6,706 bases of DNA from Coriobacteriaceae bacterium. Its GTDB lineage: Bacteria > Actinomycetota > Coriobacteriia > Coriobacteriales > UBA8131. The position numbers were made by a program, and so were the translations under genes. Below, piece after piece: positions 6,330 through 6,706 of this stretch. The DNA lies in contig JAAYYH010000186.1 in assembly GCA_012515495.1 (NCBI GenBank), forward strand, positions 1 through 6,706, in the 5' to 3' direction. The notes below the pieces were generated by a model. The model did not search any database. It saw only the letters and a program-made list of their open reading frames with translations, and was not told the DNA's origin. Each line of letters starts with the position of its first letter. The stretch's first letter is position 1.

Positions 6330-6456
6330 GGTCAGTCGCGCGAGCCCGTGTCGGCGGTCAGTCGCGACGGTCAATCATGCGGTTAAGTCGCGCGGTCATT
6401 CCCGCGGTCAATCCCGCGGTCAATCCTGTTCGTCAGTCGCGCTGGTTAATCCTGCC
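6330..6456. repeat. Degenerate 12-bp tandem repeat array (GGTCAATCCCGC-type)
   Basis: About nine imperfect units of 12-13 bp can be aligned; clear ones start at 6330, 6356, 6369, 6381, 6394, 6406, 6418 and 6430, with a diverged last one near 6443 and an interruption at 6342-6355. The three central units (6394-6429) are nearly identical (GGTCATTCCCGC, GGTCAATCCCGC, GGTCAATCCTGT). Each GC-rich junction can pair with the next: CCGCGG-TCAATC-CCGCGG at 6402-6419 is a 6-bp GC stem with a 6-base loop. Confidence 0.8.
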
Positions 6457-6673
6457 AATAATTTACGTTTATCAGGCGGTTTCGCTTACTAATTGGCTTA
6501 AATCAGGCAAGAATCAGCTTGATTGACTCTAATAAGTGGCAAAAAGATGGATTATTCCCTCATTTATCGGAATACTCTCCTGAAAAACGCAAAAAAGTGA
6601 CAGATTTCGATTATTACTGATCAAATAGGTTTCTGGTCGCGAATCCAAATTGCAGCCAGGAAGAAAGGCGGCC

Positions 6674-6706
6674 AAGCAGCTAAGCAGCCAAGCAGCCAAG
6701 CAGCCA
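6674..6706. repeat. 8-bp tandem repeat AAGCAGCC reaching the window end
   Basis: Four full units follow each other: AAGCAGCT (6674-6681) and AAGCAGCC three times (6682-6705), with the first base of a fifth at 6706. The array probably continues beyond the window. Eight is not a multiple of three, so copy change would shift any frame read through it. Confidence 0.85.

Larger units (their letters stand above)
6286..6706. other. Stretch without a recognisable gene
   Basis: No reading frame here has a good start, ribosome binding site and protein-like sequence together. The first part holds a small inverted repeat (TCACG-ATTG-CGTGA, 6304-6317) without a T-run, then the 12-bp repeat array. From about 6457 to 6650 the base composition turns clearly AT-rich, unlike the rest of the window. 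The segment contains inverted repeats AATCA-GCT-TGATT (6512-6524) and TATTCC/GGAATA (6553-6558 with 6569-6574). It ends in the 8-bp repeat. No rho-independent terminator for the upstream operon is clear, and no tRNA or other RNA gene is recognised. Confidence 0.55.

Noticed and set aside
6330..6456. CRISPR array
   Set aside because: Units are 12-13 bp and directly adjacent with no unique spacers, and no cas gene is present.
6310..6526. Two overlapping short frames of 60 and 70 codons across the 12-bp repeat array
   Set aside because: Their sequences are mostly translated repeat units, they lack ribosome binding sites, and both are produced by the periodicity of the array.

Overview
The window carries six genes, all on the + strand, and looks like ordinary bacterial chromosome followed by a small redox locus. 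The scpA-scpB-rluB order is typical of Gram-positive bacteria (Firmicutes, Actinobacteria). The next block pairs a Crp/Fnr-type regulator with a flavin/iron-sulfur fusion oxidoreductase containing HdrB-type CCG domains and a tiny ferredoxin-like protein, which points to anaerobic or microaerobic metabolism. My best guess is an anaerobic Gram-positive, possibly a member of the Coriobacteriia. That placement rests on remembered family resemblance, not on any search, and is of low confidence.

Layout. 1-503: the 3' part of scpA, whose start lies outside the window. 496-1218: scpB, overlapping scpA by 8 bases and ending in an Asp-rich repetitive tail. 1259-2089: a 23S rRNA pseudouridine synthase of the RluB/RsuA type. 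These three probably form one transcription unit for chromosome condensation and ribosome maturation. A TATAAT box sits on the rluB stop codon, so the following Crp/Fnr regulator (2148-2831) may have its own promoter. A short gap of 86 bases holds a perfect TGTGA-N5-TCACA palindrome and a strong ribosome binding site. Then comes the dominant gene (2918-6067, 1049 residues): a GlcD-like FAD domain, two CxxCxxCxxxC iron-sulfur motifs, two complete CCG motifs and an unusual methionine/proline-rich C-terminal extension of about 150 residues. A 61-residue cysteine-rich protein (6100-6285) follows after 32 bases.

From 6286 to the end (about 420 bases) I find no convincing gene. This stretch holds a degenerate 12-bp tandem repeat array (about 6330-6456), an AT-rich segment unlike the rest of the window (about 6457-6650), and an 8-bp tandem repeat that runs off the window end.

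How the genes may work together (inference): the Crp/Fnr regulator may control the downstream pair through the palindrome. The large enzyme would oxidise an organic substrate, probably a 2-hydroxyacid, at FAD and pass electrons through its [4Fe-4S] clusters to the CCG (HdrB-like) clusters. The small ferredoxin-like protein would then be a likely electron partner. Substrate and final acceptor cannot be read from the sequence.
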